DNA from: Robiginitomaculum sp.
GTDB lineage: Bacteria; Pseudomonadota; Alphaproteobacteria; Caulobacterales; Maricaulaceae
NCBI GenBank assembly: GCA_030949705.1
Contig: JAUZSF010000022.1
Coordinates: 62,001-126,000, forward strand
DNA: 64,000 nt
Reading direction: 5' to 3'
Positions 21,138 through 30,662 of this stretch are shown piece after piece (within the stretch, counting starts at the first letter, position 1; each line of letters begins with the position of its first letter). Under the pieces are notes generated by a model. That model ran no database searches. It was not told the origin of the DNA and saw only the letters and a list, made by a program, of their open reading frames with translations. The translations under genes were made by a program, and so were the position numbers.

Positions 21138-21854
21138 GTGCGCAACGCCCTTGGTTTTTTTGCTGTTTTTGCCCTGATTGTTGCTGCTTTGATGCTGGGT
21201 ATTGGCCTATTGGCCCCGAATTTATTGCCCAATCCCGATGACCGTGGACAATTTGTCTTTCTGATCATTCTGGTGACCATGATCAGTACCGGTATATTCA
21301 GCGGCTCGCGCGCCAGAATTGGGCTGGCCTTGCGCCAGGGCGTGATCTGGATTGGTATTTTCCTTTTACTGGTCACTCTTTTTGCCTTTCGCCAAGACTT
21401 TGTCTTTGTCGGCAAAAAGGTAATGGGGGAGTTAAGCCCCTCTCGTCCGCAAGCACTCTCTGACCTGGGTGAGGTCAATCAAAGTGGATCTGCGGTGGCC
21501 ATTCGCAAAGCCTCGGATGGGCATTTTTGGGCGGAAGGCAGTGTCAACAATACCCATGTACGCTTTATGGTCGATACCGGGGCCAGCAAAGTCGCCCTTA
21601 CGCTCTCGGATGCCCGGCGCGCCGGATACAGAAAAGAAGATTTGCACTTTGTCGTGCCGGTCAATACTGCCTCGGGGCAGGTATTTGCCGCTCCAATTCA
21701 GATTGAAACCTTAAGCATTGGTGGCCTGGGTGTGCGCAATGTTGATGCGCTGGTATTGGATAAAGGCTTGGATACTTCCCTATTGGGCATGAGTTATCTT
21801 GGCCGTCTGTCGCGTTTTGAAGCCAGCCGCGATCAGCTCATTTTGCGACGCTAG
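21138..21854 (+). CDS. Membrane-anchored retropepsin-like aspartic protease (TIGR02281 type)
   Basis: Two or three N-terminal membrane helices are followed by a single clan AA protease domain: the catalytic MVDTGASKVALT (D146 from this start), then FAAPIQIETLSIGGL and LLGMSYLGRLSRFE. One domain implies a dimer, as in retropepsins. The ORF is open back to a TTG at 21087, but the GTG at 21138 has GGAG seven bases upstream and begins close to the first helix, so I choose it. The family is widespread in alphaproteobacteria with unknown targets. It is divergent from the SLC13 gene. Confidence 0.82.
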   Translation: MRNALGFFAVFALIVAALMLGIGLLAPNLLPNPDDRGQFVFLIILVTMISTGIFSGSRARIGLALRQGVIWIGIFLLLVTLFAFRQDFVFVGKKVMGELSPSRPQALSDLGEVNQSGSAVAIRKASDGHFWAEGSVNNTHVRFMVDTGASKVALTLSDARRAGYRKEDLHFVVPVNTASGQVFAAPIQIETLSIGGLGVRNVDALVLDKGLDTSLLGMSYLGRLSRFEASRDQLILRR

Positions 21855-22672
21855 CCCAACACATCTCTTAGCATCAGGCCACCAGCAACCACCATTAATA
21901 CCGCAAACAGGCGGCGCAAATGCTTGACCGGCAGGGCATGGGCCAAGGCCACCCCAACCGGGGCCATCAAGGCCGTCAGGCTGGCAATAAAGATAAAGCC
22001 CGTCACATTGACATAGCCAAACGAGAATACGGGCAGGTTTGGTACATTCCAGCCTGCCAAGATAAAGCCAAGCGTGGCCGGAATGCCAATCGCCGCGCCA
22101 AAGCCCGCCGCGGTGCCGACGGCGCGGTGAATCGGTTTGCCACACAAGGTCATGATAATGACCCCGAAAATACCGCCGCCAATACCCGCCATGGCAGAAA
22201 ACAGGCCGACAAATGCCGCGATAACGGCGCTGGGGCCTTTTGGCGGCATGGTCTCGCGCAATCGCCAATCGGGTTGACCAAAGCCCATTTGCACGGACAA
22301 AAGAATAAGAAATATGGCAAAGCCCATGGTCAATGCTTCGCCAGGGGCGGCGCTGGCCGCAAACGAGCCCACTAGCGCGCCTGCCATAATCCAGGGTGCC
22401 CACAGTTTGAGAATACGCACATCCACGGCACCGCGTTTATAATGCAGCCATGCCGAGCGAATAGAGGTGGTGATGATGGTCGCCAAAGAGGTTGCCACCG
22501 CCGCTTTCATGCGCACCGCATCATCCACATCCAAAATACCAAAGGCGGCATATAGCGCCGGTACGATGACGACACCACCGCCCACGCCAAACAACCCGGC
22601 GATGATGCCGGCAAAGGCCCCGGCCCCGATCAGAGCCGCAATCAATTGCCAATGGTCTATGAAAATACTCAT
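21851..22672 (-). CDS. TauE/SafE family sulfite/anion exporter
   Basis: A 273-residue permease with about eight helices and the two family repeats: AGIIAGLFGVGGGVVIVPAL near the N-terminus and FSAMAGIGGGIFGVIIM in the middle. Members export sulfite, sulfoacetate or other organic anions. The ATG at 22672 overlaps the dusA stop (TAATG); four extra codons upstream are possible. It converges with the protease gene, overlapping by four bases. Sulfite export is plausible given the neighbouring sulfate-activation genes but is not proved by the sequence. Confidence 0.87.
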   Translation of the reverse strand: MSIFIDHWQLIAALIGAGAFAGIIAGLFGVGGGVVIVPALYAAFGILDVDDAVRMKAAVATSLATIITTSIRSAWLHYKRGAVDVRILKLWAPWIMAGALVGSFAASAAPGEALTMGFAIFLILLSVQMGFGQPDWRLRETMPPKGPSAVIAAFVGLFSAMAGIGGGIFGVIIMTLCGKPIHRAVGTAAGFGAAIGIPATLGFILAGWNVPNLPVFSFGYVNVTGFIFIASLTALMAPVGVALAHALPVKHLRRLFAVLMVVAGGLMLRDVLG

Positions 22673-23661
22673 TACGCCGCCCATTTTTCGCCCAATACAG
22701 CCTCGGCTGCCTCGACAATTACCTCTGGCCCAGCCCCGGGTTTGGGGGCTTTTTCCGAGAGCGTGCGCCGCCAGAGGCGCGCCCCGGCTTCGCCCGCAAA
22801 TAGCCCAAACACGTGCCTGGTGATGGCATGCAGCGGTGTTCCTTGGGCGATTTCTTCTGCGGCATACTCCATCAATGCCTGTACCACTTCGGCCTTATTG
22901 GGTTTTGCTTTTGCATCCCCAAAGACCATGGCATCCACCTTGGCCAACACCCATGGGGTTTGATAAGCCGCGCGGCCCAGCATGGCCCCATCCAGCATTT
23001 TGGTTTCTTCCAGCGCATGCGGCACATCACGCAAGCCACCATTCAGGATGATGGTAAGGTCCGGCCAGGTCTCTTTGATGGTGCGCACCAGGCCATAATC
23101 CAAGGGCGGTATGGTGCGGTTGTCTTTGGGGCTAAGCCCTTTTAACCAGGCTTTGCGGGCATGGATAATAAAGGTCTGGCAGGGGGCCGCCTTCACCGTT
23201 TCGATAAAAGCAGGCAATGTCTCTTCGGGGTTTTGATCATCAATGCCAAGACGGCATTTGACTGTCACTGGTACCGAGACTGCCGCCTTCATGGCGGCAA
23301 TGCATGTGGCCACGCGATCCGGTTCTGCCATCAGGGCTGCCCCAAACGCCCCCGATTGCACCCGGTCGGATGGGCAGCCCACATTCAGGTTTATCTCGCC
23401 ATAGCCAGCCTCTTCGGCCAGTTTTGCGGCGTGTGCTAATTCACTCGGTTCGGCCCCGCCCAATTGTAAAACCACTGGATGCTCAGCCGCATCAAAGCGC
23501 AAAAGCCGCATTGCATCGCCGTGGATCAGCGCTTTGGCGGTTACCATTTCTGTGTACAATTGCGCATGCTTGCTGATCAGACGGTGGAAAAAACGGCAAT
23601 GCCGATCAGTCCAATCCATCATCGGCGCCACAGAGAGCGTATGATTGGCAACGGTTTTCAT
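22672..23661 (-). CDS. dusA: tRNA-dihydrouridine(20/20a) synthase
   Basis: FMN enzyme that reduces uridine 20/20a in the tRNA D-loop. Motifs: SVAPMMDWTDRHCRFFHRLI at the start, the catalytic cysteine in EINLNVGCPSDRVQSGAFGA, TVKCRLGIDD, HARKAWLKGLSPKDNR (an insertion characteristic of DusA) and NGGL. From the ATG at 23661 it has 329 residues. An in-frame extension to 23712 lacks support. Likely co-transcribed with the TauE/SafE gene. Confidence 0.94.
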   Translation of the reverse strand: MKTVANHTLSVAPMMDWTDRHCRFFHRLISKHAQLYTEMVTAKALIHGDAMRLLRFDAAEHPVVLQLGGAEPSELAHAAKLAEEAGYGEINLNVGCPSDRVQSGAFGAALMAEPDRVATCIAAMKAAVSVPVTVKCRLGIDDQNPEETLPAFIETVKAAPCQTFIIHARKAWLKGLSPKDNRTIPPLDYGLVRTIKETWPDLTIILNGGLRDVPHALEETKMLDGAMLGRAAYQTPWVLAKVDAMVFGDAKAKPNKAEVVQALMEYAAEEIAQGTPLHAITRHVFGLFAGEAGARLWRRTLSEKAPKPGAGPEVIVEAAEAVLGEKWAA

Positions 23662-23861
23662 GGCAGTCTTATGGGCTGTATTGATCGTAAATTCAAAAGC
23701 TAATCCCACCAAACCTGAAATTTGCCCCGGCCTTGGCCTGCCAGTGAAATGTTATTCCAGAGTCAAATTGTGGCGTAAAGATTGCTCGTTCGAATGCAGC
23801 ACTGTAGTATAAACATCAATATAACCGCGTTTTGTACAAAACCGGGGCGTGTTGAGTATTT

Positions 23862-24329
23862 GTGGAGGTTGCCCTGTCTCATATCGATACATCTGCATTG
23901 CAGACAAAATCCAGCTTCAGATTAAAACGCCGCTTGTTTTCCCCGTATACCTCAATGGAAATCATAACGGCTATCGCCATGGTTAGCGTTTTGGCGTTTA
24001 TAGCCGCTTTAAACATACTGCCTGGCCAGTACAAAGCCCGGCGGGCAATGGCACTCCAGGATGTCTCAATTCTAAGTGAAGCCATAGAAGCCTATAAAGT
24101 GTCAAATACACACTACCCATCGATGGAAGAAGGGCTGACAGTTCTGGAAAATGCGCTTGCTGACAAAAGCGATCCCTGGGGCAATGCTTATCAGTACTTT
24201 TATTCTGCCCGCACCGGCCAGTTCAATGTGTACTCGTTTGGCAATGATGGAAAGGCCGGGGGCATTGGCAAGGCCCAGGACATTGGCATGCCACCCCCCA
24301 CACAAGAAGCGCTCAATAACTCAAAATGA
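23862..24329 (+). CDS. GspG-like pseudopilin with an atypical processing site
   Basis: Resembles the major pseudopilin of type II secretion: an N-terminal helix YTSMEIITAIAMVSVLAFIA aligning with FTLxExxxVIxILGxLA, then YPSMEEGL, DPWGN (104-108) and YSFGNDGKAG near the C-terminus. Tyr29 and Glu33 match positions +1 and +5 of mature pilins, but position -1 is Pro28 instead of the Gly needed by prepilin peptidase. A stretch of about 20 residues seen in GspG before DPWGN is also missing. No other gsp gene is in the window. The start is uncertain (GTG 23862 by ORF). It converges with and overlaps the LysE gene by 17 bases. Confidence 0.75.
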   Translation: MEVALSHIDTSALQTKSSFRLKRRLFSPYTSMEIITAIAMVSVLAFIAALNILPGQYKARRAMALQDVSILSEAIEAYKVSNTHYPSMEEGLTVLENALADKSDPWGNAYQYFYSARTGQFNVYSFGNDGKAGGIGKAQDIGMPPPTQEALNNSK

Positions 24330-24933
24330 GGGCGGCGGTTACGCTTAACAATATCCCCATCAGCAGATTCAGAAACATGGCTGACCGCCCGCCAGACATA
24401 TGCCGGTTTAAATAGCTGCCGGCCAGTGTCCACGTGGTTGAGGAGATGATGCCACAGAGTAAAAATGTAATGCTGATGATCAGGGCACGCAGCGACATGC
24501 TGGGCGATAGGCCGATAAAACCGCCTCCCACCGACAAACCGATAATCACGGCTTTGGGGTTTGCCCACTGGAACAAGGCCGCCTCGTAAAAACGAAAAGG
24601 TCTGGATTTAGCCTTTGTAATGGGCATGGTATTTGACCGTCCCAAATGAAACGCCGTTCTGAAAAATTGTATGGCCATCCAGAAGAGCCAGGCGGCCCCG
24701 ATCCATTTGGCTATGGTGACCAGCCACGGACGATCATCCACCACCAGCCCAAGCCCAAAGACAAAAGCACTAAGAAGCGCGATGAAGCCAAACTGTATGC
24801 CCAATATATGGGGCAAGGTCTTACGCCACCCAAACAGGGCCCCCGATGACATCAACAGAAAATTATTGGGGCCAGGCGTGATGGTGGTCATGAAGGCAAA
24901 ACCGATCAGCGACAGAATAAGCGCGACATCCAT
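24313..24933 (-). CDS. LysE/RhtB family amino acid exporter
   Basis: A 206-residue six-helix exporter. The family start TTITPGPNNFLLMSSGALFG and the central FQWANPKAVIIGLSV are conserved. Substrates in the family are amino acids or related metabolites; which one cannot be read here. It follows cysQ by six bases and may belong to the cys operon, though the link may be only positional. Confidence 0.88.
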   Translation of the reverse strand: MDVALILSLIGFAFMTTITPGPNNFLLMSSGALFGWRKTLPHILGIQFGFIALLSAFVFGLGLVVDDRPWLVTIAKWIGAAWLFWMAIQFFRTAFHLGRSNTMPITKAKSRPFRFYEAALFQWANPKAVIIGLSVGGGFIGLSPSMSLRALIISITFLLCGIISSTTWTLAGSYLNRHMSGGRSAMFLNLLMGILLSVTAALILSY

Positions 24934-24939
24934 TATGCA

Positions 24940-25755
24940 TCAGGCTTTCGTGCCATAGGCAATAAAGCCAGGGTTTAAATACGGGCGGTCCTGATCGGCT
25001 TTGCCATAGAGAAATGCCGTACCATCCAAATTTTCAACACACCCACCGGCTGCTGACAAAATGGCATGCCCTGCCGCCGTATCCCACTCCATGGTGGGGC
25101 CATGACGGGGATATACATCGGCTTTGCCTTCGGCCAACAGGCAGAATTTCAGGGAACTGCCTGCCGATACCGTGTCATTGATGTTATGGTCTGCCAGCCA
25201 GGCATTGGTCTCGTCAGAGCGGTGCGAGCGCGAGGCCACAGCCATCAGACTAAGCGGGTCAGGATGACGTACAGAAATCGGCGTTTTCTCTGTGTCTGCG
25301 AAAATGTCGTACCGGTTACAATCAATATCGGCCGCCCATGCCCCCTGCCCGGTCTCGCCTTCGTAAAAGCGGCCAGTGGCTGGCACATAGATCTGCCCAA
25401 AAACGGGTACGCCGTTCTTGATAAGGCCAATATTGACCGTGAAATCGGTGCCACCACGGATAAACTCCTTGGTGCCATCCAGTGGGTCCACCAAAAAGAA
25501 CGCCTCGGCGGTTTTGGGGATATTCCCAGCCTCGGCGGCCTCTTCGGCCACCACAGGTATGTTTGGAACGGCCTCTTTTAGTGCCTCTAACAAGATCGCT
25601 TCGGCGCGGGTATCTGCCAGGGTTACCGGCGAGCCATCACCTTTGATGGTATGGTCGCCGCCATCGGCCCGAACTGCTAAAATGACACGCCCCGCCGCCA
25701 ACATGGCATTGCGAAGGATCTGTTTTTGTGCCTCGTCTAGTTCCACTTCAGACAA
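24940..25755 (-). CDS. cysQ: 3'(2'),5'-bisphosphate nucleotidase
   Basis: Removes the 3'-phosphate from PAP formed during sulfate assimilation. Metal-binding motifs of the inositol-phosphatase superfamily: [20 protein letters not shown] and the C-terminal [16 protein letters not shown]. The ORF is open back to 25866, but those codons lie inside cysNC. A TTG at 25755, with GGAGG nine bases upstream and eight bases of overlap with the cysNC stop, is the likely start (about 271 residues); a GTG at 25743 is an alternative. Its place after cysNC fits its pathway. Confidence 0.91.
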   Translation of the reverse strand: MSEVELDEAQKQILRNAMLAAGRVILAVRADGGDHTIKGDGSPVTLADTRAEAILLEALKEAVPNIPVVAEEAAEAGNIPKTAEAFFLVDPLDGTKEFIRGGTDFTVNIGLIKNGVPVFGQIYVPATGRFYEGETGQGAWAADIDCNRYDIFADTEKTPISVRHPDPLSLMAVASRSHRSDETNAWLADHNINDTVSAGSSLKFCLLAEGKADVYPRHGPTMEWDTAAGHAILSAAGGCVENLDGTAFLYGKADQDRPYLNPGFIAYGTKA

Positions 25756-27601
25756 TGCCTTTGGCCTCCAGAACGGCAAACACCTCTTCAGCCAGCTCTT
25801 CGGGGGTTTTGTCGGCGGCGTGCAGGTGGATCTCCGGGTTTTCCGGCGCTTCATAGGGGCTATCAATGCCGGTAAAGTTTTTGATCTGCCCGGCGCGGGC
25901 CTTTTTATAGAGCCCCTTCACATCGCGTTCTTCGCAAATTTCCAGCGGTGTATCGACAAACACCTCAACAAATTCACCGTCCTCTACCATCTGGCGGGCC
26001 AGACGACGTTCCGAGCGAAACGGGGAAATGAAGGACACCATCACCAGCAAGCCGGCATCCACCATCAATCGGGACACTTCGCCTATCCGGCGAATATTTT
26101 CCACCCGGTCTGCATCGGTAAAGCCCAGATCACGGTTCAGGCCGTGACGCACATTATCGCCGTCCAGCAAATAGGTATGGCCACCTCGGGCCAGCAGGCG
26201 TTTTTCCAGTAAATTGGCGATGGTGGATTTGCCTGAACCGGACAGGCCCGTGAACCATAAAACACAGGGTTTTTGGCCTTTCAGGGCGGCGCGCGCCTGT
26301 TTGTCCACGTCCATGGCCTGCCAGTGCACATTATCGGCCCGGCGAAGGCCAAAGGCGATCATGCCGGCCCCCACGGTTTCATTGCTCAGCTTGTCGACCA
26401 GAATAAAGCTGCCCATATCGCGGTTGTTCTCAAACGTATCGAACACCACCGGATGATCCAGCGCCAGATTGCAATAACCGGTTTCGTTAAACCCCAGCGT
26501 TTTGCCGGCATTGTGGCTGTTGTCTTCGTAATTGATAACGTATTTCAGCTCGGTCACGGCGGCATTGACGCTTTGCGCCCCCAGGCGCAATTGCAATTGG
26601 CGACCGGGAAGCAAGGGTTGTTGATGCATCCAGATTACATGGGCCGCAAACTGGTCACTGACCGGCGGCGGGTCATCGGCGGCCGCAATCACATTGCCGC
26701 GGCTAATGTCGCGCTCGTCCGCTAGCGTCACCGTCACCGCTTCGCCGATACCGGCGCTTTTGGCCTCGCCATCCGGGGTCAGAATGGAGGCGATTTTGGA
26801 TAACGCCCCCGAAGGTCCAATGCGCACATCATCACCAATGGAGACCTGGCCAGCACTAATGGTGCCGCTATAGCCACGAAAATTGGCATTGGGGCGGTTA
26901 ACCCATTGTACCGGTAGGCGAAAGGCGCTCACCTTTACAGCATGGCTGGTATCTACGGTTTCCAGATGGTCCAGCAAGGTTGGACCATCATACCAGGCCA
27001 TGGCTTCGCTGTGACGAGATAGATTGTCCCCCTGCAAGGCAGAAAGCGGAATGGCCTGAATATCACAATCGCCCAACTTTTGTGCAAAGGTCAGATAATC
27101 TGCGGCTATGGTATCAAACACGTCTTGGCGATACTCCACCAGATCCATCTTGTTGACCGCCAGTACCAGATGGCGAATGCCCATCAAGGACACGATTTTG
27201 CTATGCCGCTTGGTCTGGATTTGCAGCCCCTTGCTGGCATCCACCAGCAATATCGCCAGATCAGAGTTCGAGGCTCCGGTGGCCATATTGCGCGTGTATT
27301 GTTCGTGTCCCGGTGTATCGGCCACAATGAATTTGCGTTTTGGCGTCGAAAAATACCGATAGGCCACATCAATGGTGATGCCCTGTTCGCGCTCGGCCAT
27401 CAAGCCATCCACCAACAGAGAATAATCCAGCGCCGCCCCGGCACGGCCGCCGGCCTGGCTTTGCGCATGCAGACGGGCCAAACCGTCTTCGCTGACCTCA
27501 TTGCAATCAAACAGCAAATGCCCGATCAGCGTGCTTTTGCCATCATCTACACTGCCGCAGGTGAGAAACCGCAACAGCCCTTTTTCCTGTGCCAGGCTCA
27601 T
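25748..27601 (-). CDS. cysNC: Bifunctional sulfate adenylyltransferase subunit 1 / APS kinase
   Basis: The N-terminal two thirds are the CysN GTPase that drives ATP sulfurylase: G1 [13 protein letters not shown]3 [12 protein letters not shown]4 NKMD, then two beta barrels. The C-terminal 180 residues are an APS kinase with P-loop [20 protein letters not shown] and [15 protein letters not shown]. The fusion makes APS and then PAPS for sulfate assimilation or sulfation. Length 617 is normal for the fusion. It overlaps the cysD stop by one base, consistent with a cysD-cysNC operon. Confidence 0.96.
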   Translation of the reverse strand: MSLAQEKGLLRFLTCGSVDDGKSTLIGHLLFDCNEVSEDGLARLHAQSQAGGRAGAALDYSLLVDGLMAEREQGITIDVAYRYFSTPKRKFIVADTPGHEQYTRNMATGASNSDLAILLVDASKGLQIQTKRHSKIVSLMGIRHLVLAVNKMDLVEYRQDVFDTIAADYLTFAQKLGDCDIQAIPLSALQGDNLSRHSEAMAWYDGPTLLDHLETVDTSHAVKVSAFRLPVQWVNRPNANFRGYSGTISAGQVSIGDDVRIGPSGALSKIASILTPDGEAKSAGIGEAVTVTLADERDISRGNVIAAADDPPPVSDQFAAHVIWMHQQPLLPGRQLQLRLGAQSVNAAVTELKYVINYEDNSHNAGKTLGFNETGYCNLALDHPVVFDTFENNRDMGSFILVDKLSNETVGAGMIAFGLRRADNVHWQAMDVDKQARAALKGQKPCVLWFTGLSGSGKSTIANLLEKRLLARGGHTYLLDGDNVRHGLNRDLGFTDADRVENIRRIGEVSRLMVDAGLLVMVSFISPFRSERRLARQMVEDGEFVEVFVDTPLEICEERDVKGLYKKARAGQIKNFTGIDSPYEAPENPEIHLHAADKTPEELAEEVFAVLEAKGIV

Positions 27602-28506
27602 CAGAAATAGCCTTCCTGCTTTTTCTTTTCCATGGACCCGGCCTCATCATGATCAATGGCCCGATTGGCGCGCTCGGAAAGATTGGAATGGGTCAGTTCT
27701 TCTATGATCTCGGACACCGTAGAGGCTTCGGATTCGATCGCCCCGGTCAGTGGATAACAGCCCAATGTGCGAAAGCGCACCATGCGTTCTTCCACCTGCT
27801 CGCCTTCCGCCAGGGTCATGCGATCATCATCCACCATGACCAACATGCCATCGCGCTTCACCACCGGACGTTTTGCGGCAAAGTAGAGTGGCACCAGGGG
27901 AATGTTTTCGGCTTCGATATAGGTCCACACGTCCAGCTCGGTCCAGTTGGACAAAGGAAACGCCCGCACGCTTTCGCCGGGATTGATGCGACCGTTCAGT
28001 AAATTCCAGAGTTCAGGGCGCTGGTTTTTGGCATCCCAGCGATGGTTGGCCGAACGAAAAGAAAAAATGCGCTCTTTGGCGCGTGAGGCTTCTTCATCGC
28101 GGCGCGCCCCGCCAATGGCCACATCAAATCCGTGCAGCGACAAAGCTTCTTTTAAGGCGGCGGTTTTCATCACATCGGTATAACGGGCGCTGCCATGGGA
28201 AAACGGCGTAATCCCTGCCTCTACTCCGGCCATATTGGTATGCACAATCAGGTCCAGCCCAAGTTCTGCCATCAGGGCATCGCGAAAGGCGATCATTTCG
28301 CGAAATTTCCAGGTGGTATCCACATGTAATATGGCAAAGGGTGGTTTGGCGGGGGCAAAGGCCTTCATGGCCAAATGCAACAACACTGCCGAATCCTTGC
28401 CAATGGAATACATCAACACTGGATTATCAAATTGCGCGGCGACCTCACGCAAAATCATAATGCTCTGCGCTTCGAGTTGCCTTAGGTATGCTGGTTTCTG
28501 CTTCAT
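27601..28506 (-). CDS. cysD: Sulfate adenylyltransferase subunit 2
   Basis: Catalytic adenylylating subunit of ATP sulfurylase, an ATP-pyrophosphatase fold. The PP-motif is present as [19 protein letters not shown], with [35 protein letters not shown] and [12 protein letters not shown]. Length 301 is normal. It heads the cysD-cysNC-cysQ run. The 55-base gap to mltF upstream may hold a promoter, but no box is obvious. Confidence 0.96.
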   Translation of the reverse strand: MKQKPAYLRQLEAQSIMILREVAAQFDNPVLMYSIGKDSAVLLHLAMKAFAPAKPPFAILHVDTTWKFREMIAFRDALMAELGLDLIVHTNMAGVEAGITPFSHGSARYTDVMKTAALKEALSLHGFDVAIGGARRDEEASRAKERIFSFRSANHRWDAKNQRPELWNLLNGRINPGESVRAFPLSNWTELDVWTYIEAENIPLVPLYFAAKRPVVKRDGMLVMVDDDRMTLAEGEQVEERMVRFRTLGCYPLTGAIESEASTVSEIIEELTHSNLSERANRAIDHDEAGSMEKKKQEGYF

Positions 28507-28561
28507 GAAAGCGGGTTTAACGGTCAGGGCTATCGTTCACAACCGCCATATGCATCAATAT

Positions 28562-29920
28562 TTATTGAGCCATGGACTTCTGCGTGTTTTGCCGCAAAAT
28601 ATCGTAAAAATTACGCACCGCCGCCACATAATCGCGCGCCTGAAGGCCATTGGCATATCCCCGTGGCAAGGTTTTATAGGTTTTGGGGTCTTCCATATCC
28701 ATCAAAACCTCCCGCACATCCCGCCAAAGATTGGGGTTCAAACCACGGCGGGTAGCCAGTGTTCTGGCATCCATCATATGGGCATAGCCCATGTTATAGG
28801 CAGCCAGGACAAACCAGATGCGGTCTTCACCGGTAATGCTGGACGGCAAACGCCGTAAGAGACGAGCAAAATAACGGGCACCACCTTTGATGGATTGTGC
28901 CGGATCCAGACGATTGGTTACGCCGGCCTCACGGGCGCTGGTCCGGGTAAGCATCATCATGCCGCGCACGCCGGTATGGCTGCGGGCATTGGGGCGCCAA
29001 TGGCTTTCTCGCCAGGAAATCGCCGCCAGCAATTCCCAAGGAAGTTTATAGCGCTTGCCAGCCTTTTCAAACAAAGGGCGAAACACTGGCAATCGTCCCC
29101 TAATGGCCCGGCGAAAACGCGCCAGATCGACATAATCAAAATCATTGTCCGCCACCTGGAAATAGCGCTCTTTCAAAATCTCCAGCAAGGCACCCGTTTC
29201 TTTGCGCGCGAACCAGGCTTTCATATTACGTTCCAGGCTGATCGGCCGCCAACTCAGACCCCCGCCCAGTGCCCAGGCGATGGGTTGGGCATCGCTCAGC
29301 GTCATGGGGCTGGTCAGTTCGGGTAAATAACGCCGGTTAAGATCAAATACATAGCTGTCGGCCAACGTACAAAATTTCTTGCCATTCCCGATTTGCCCCA
29401 GCAAGTTCTCCACTGAAACGTTTTCACTAATTTTATATTGAATTTCCGGTTGTTGTTTTTGCAAATCGGTCAAGACTTCAACATAGGCAGAACCTGGCGC
29501 AACGCGTAAATCCACCGTGACTAGATCCTCCAGCGTTTTGGGTTTGGGGCCACGGCGGCCACACACCAGACGGGTTTGCACCTGTAAATAGCTTGGTCCG
29601 AAACGAAAAATGCGTTGACGTTCTGGCGTTATGGTCAGACCAGCGGCCGCAAAATCGGCTTTGTCCTGTATGACGGCATTCAGCACGGCCTCTATGGTGG
29701 GGGCCGTTTCCATTTGTAACTCAAGCCCCAAATGGGCCGCATAGGCATTGGCCAGATCATATTCAAAACCGGCGGGGCCTTCCCGATCTTCATAATACGT
29801 GGTGGGAGAGTTGAGGGTCACCACCCGTAATACACCCCGATTTTGCGCCTCACGTAAGATCGATCCCTGATGGTGCCTTTCCGTACCACACGCCCCCAGT
29901 CCAAATACCAGCAAAATCAT
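28562..29920 (-). CDS. mltF: Membrane-bound lytic transglycosylase F-like lipoprotein
   Basis: Two domains: an amino-acid-binding-protein-like N-terminal half (RVVTLNSPTTYYEDREGPAG, then FDLNRRY) and a C-terminal lytic transglycosylase with catalytic Glu in ISWRESHW, GVRGMMMLTRTSAREAG, and the AAYNMGYAHMMDAR motif. It cleaves murein with anhydro-muramyl formation; the first domain regulates it in Pseudomonas. A lipobox (FGLGAC) marks an outer-membrane lipoprotein. The ORF opens at 29998, overlapping the divergent gene at 29991; the ATG at 29920 avoids this but gives a very short signal, so the start is unsettled. Confidence 0.87.
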   Translation of the reverse strand: MILLVFGLGACGTERHHQGSILREAQNRGVLRVVTLNSPTTYYEDREGPAGFEYDLANAYAAHLGLELQMETAPTIEAVLNAVIQDKADFAAAGLTITPERQRIFRFGPSYLQVQTRLVCGRRGPKPKTLEDLVTVDLRVAPGSAYVEVLTDLQKQQPEIQYKISENVSVENLLGQIGNGKKFCTLADSYVFDLNRRYLPELTSPMTLSDAQPIAWALGGGLSWRPISLERNMKAWFARKETGALLEILKERYFQVADNDFDYVDLARFRRAIRGRLPVFRPLFEKAGKRYKLPWELLAAISWRESHWRPNARSHTGVRGMMMLTRTSAREAGVTNRLDPAQSIKGGARYFARLLRRLPSSITGEDRIWFVLAAYNMGYAHMMDARTLATRRGLNPNLWRDVREVLMDMEDPKTYKTLPRGYANGLQARDYVAAVRNFYDILRQNTQKSMAQ

Positions 29921-29990
29921 CGTGAGTTTTAACGCCCGGCTAAGCAGGAGCGTGCTAGGGTTTTTATGGGTACAAGCGAGAGAACAGTCC

Positions 29991-30548
29991 ATGGCCAAAG
30001 CAGTCTTTCATAAAAACCAGCGGGTGTATGTAAAACCCGTGGGCACCTGGTCTGTAATAGAGCAGATCAAACCACAATGGGTCAAAAATGTTGAAGAACC
30101 CGTTCGTATTTATTACGAAGTTGGGCTTGGGCGCGATTTTACCGCCGATGAACTGACTGGCGAAGAACGCGATGAAAGTGCTGGCACCATCAAACACCAG
30201 AACTGGCGTATTCTGCGCGCCCGCAATAAATGGCAAACCCCCGAAGAATGCGCCCATCACCCGTTTCCGGGCACATTTCCTGTGGTGGTTACCAACTCTA
30301 AGGACTGGGGTGGCTGGCGCACACCCGGGGCGGAATATGATCGTGATCCCAAGGCCATAGAAATGCAGGCACGGATCATGGCTAATGGACTGCGTCTGCT
30401 AAACATTGCTGAGCGACTGGCCGATACCATACAAAAAAGTGCCGGTGACGCTCCGGCCGAGCTGGTGGAGCTGGCGCGCGAAGCCCGTGCCATTTCCCGT
30501 TTTGTCAACGATGTCCCCACCGCGGAACCAGAAACCGGAATGCCTTAA
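29991..30548 (+). CDS. Conserved hypothetical protein
   Basis: A 185-residue soluble protein with no motif that I recognise. It opens MAKAVFHKNQRVYVKPVGTW, has an aromatic, charged first half (WSVIEQIKPQW, RIYYEVGLGRDFTADEL), a proline-containing centre and a helical C-terminus (IMANGLRLLNIAERLADTIQ). It lacks a signal peptide or membrane segment and looks like an alphaproteobacterial conserved cytosolic protein. The ATG at 29991 has GAGAGAA upstream; the 23 codons before it are not supported. It is divergent from mltF. Confidence 0.7.
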   Translation: MAKAVFHKNQRVYVKPVGTWSVIEQIKPQWVKNVEEPVRIYYEVGLGRDFTADELTGEERDESAGTIKHQNWRILRARNKWQTPEECAHHPFPGTFPVVVTNSKDWGGWRTPGAEYDRDPKAIEMQARIMANGLRLLNIAERLADTIQKSAGDAPAELVELAREARAISRFVNDVPTAEPETGMP

Positions 30549-30662
30549 CCTGCTCGTATTTATAAACAAAAAGGCTTACCCAAAACGGATATTCAAATCC
30601 CTCTTGCTTCACCGGCCTATTCGCGCTTAGCTTTGTACTCGCATCGCGATGGGGGTGGGTTT

